From contig NZ_QFBC01000002.1 in the NCBI RefSeq assembly GCF_003122325.1, forward strand, positions 434,001 to 498,000: DNA of 64,000 nucleotides, read 5' to 3'. Position 1 is the first letter of the stretch; each line of letters opens with the position of its first letter. The notes beneath the pieces are model-generated. The model did no database searches. It was not told the DNA's origin and was given only the letters and a program-made list of their open reading frames with translations. A program made the translations under genes and the position numbers. This document shows positions 63,828-64,000 of the stretch, piece by piece. The DNA comes from Rhizobium album (GTDB lineage Bacteria; Pseudomonadota; Alphaproteobacteria; Rhizobiales; Rhizobiaceae).

Positions 63828-64000
63828 TCATGATTTCACCCAGCTCCATTGCGTCACCGGCATGGCCGGCCGCCAGCCGGTCATGCTGCCGACGGGGCCT
63901 GCGCGGGCAATGTCGATGCGCACCAGCGTGCCGCCGAGGCGCGCATGCTGTGCCAGCAGCACCGCCTCCATCTCGATCGTCACGGCATTGGCGACCAGAC
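63828..64000 (-). CDS. cobL: Precorrin-6Y C5,15-methyltransferase, C-terminal end (cut by window edge)
   Basis: Only the last ~57 codons are in the window: LVANAVTIEMEAVLLAQHAR, then LGGTLVRIDIARAGPVG and the ending TGWRPAMPVTQWSWVKS. These match the end of the CobL decarboxylase/methylase (CbiT-like domain), which adds methyl groups at C-5 and C-15 and removes the acetate carboxyl. cobM follows on the same strand, supporting the identity. The rest lies beyond base 64000. Confidence 0.8.
   Translation of the reverse strand, partial: LVANAVTIEMEAVLLAQHARLGGTLVRIDIARAGPVGSMTGWRPAMPVTQWSWVKS

Overview
The window looks like a chromosomal segment of a Rhizobiaceae alphaproteobacterium (Rhizobium/Agrobacterium/Shinella/Ensifer type). 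The evidence is high GC with strong GC3 codon bias, the gltB/gltD pair, cpdR, hutG, a full myo-inositol catabolism and uptake locus with an RpiR-type regulator, aerobic cobL/cobM genes, RIME-like palindromic repeats and an MmgR/alpha-r8-like small RNA. Genus and species cannot be fixed from the sequence alone.

Left chromosomal part (1-16.5 kb): the end of a lytic transglycosylase gene; a secreted SGNH-fold DUF459 protein; gltD and gltB (glutamate synthase, minus strand); a threonine aldolase; a divergent LysR regulator and bile-acid:sodium-symporter-like transporter; an hsp20 gene with a sigma32-type promoter and a probable ROSE RNA thermometer; a candidate small RNA; an alpha/beta hydrolase; hisN; an MmgR-like small RNA; hutG; cpdR; and tRNA-Val(GAC).

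Genomic island (about 16.55-41.40 kb): it is integrated into the 3' end of tRNA-Val. It is bounded by a 20-bp perfect duplication of the tRNA end inside a 69-bp imperfect repeat. The tyrosine integrase sits directly inside the right end. From left to right the island holds a decayed fragment of a HerA-like (DUF853) ATPase gene; a cargo block of mostly unknown genes that includes a recognisable anti-phage dCTP deaminase (AvcD type), a PLD-like protein and several membrane proteins; an XRE regulator with a palindromic operator; a replication-like module (RuvC-like protein, HerA-like ATPase, AlpA-type protein, primase-polymerase/RepA-like helicase, then a cluster of CGCACAT repeats resembling an iteron origin); and a few phage-like genes (truncated virion gene, tape-measure-like protein, S49 head protease, coiled-coil protein). 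No terminase, portal or major capsid gene is visible. A defective prophage, a phage satellite or a plasmid-like integrative element all remain possible.

Right chromosomal part (41.4-64 kb): an eptA-like lipid A phosphoethanolamine transferase followed by its two-component system; two small proteins; a fused dihydroxyacetone kinase; and then the inositol locus. That locus has the transporter genes with an iolI-like isomerase (ibpA-iatA-iatP-iolI), a Gfo/Idh/MocA dehydrogenase, iolCDEB, iolR and idhA. Matches or near matches to GGAA-N6-TTCC, the motif recalled for rhizobial IolR, lie in front of ibpA, iolC and iolR/idhA, so one repressor probably controls uptake and breakdown together. The window ends with hupE, cobM and the end of cobL.
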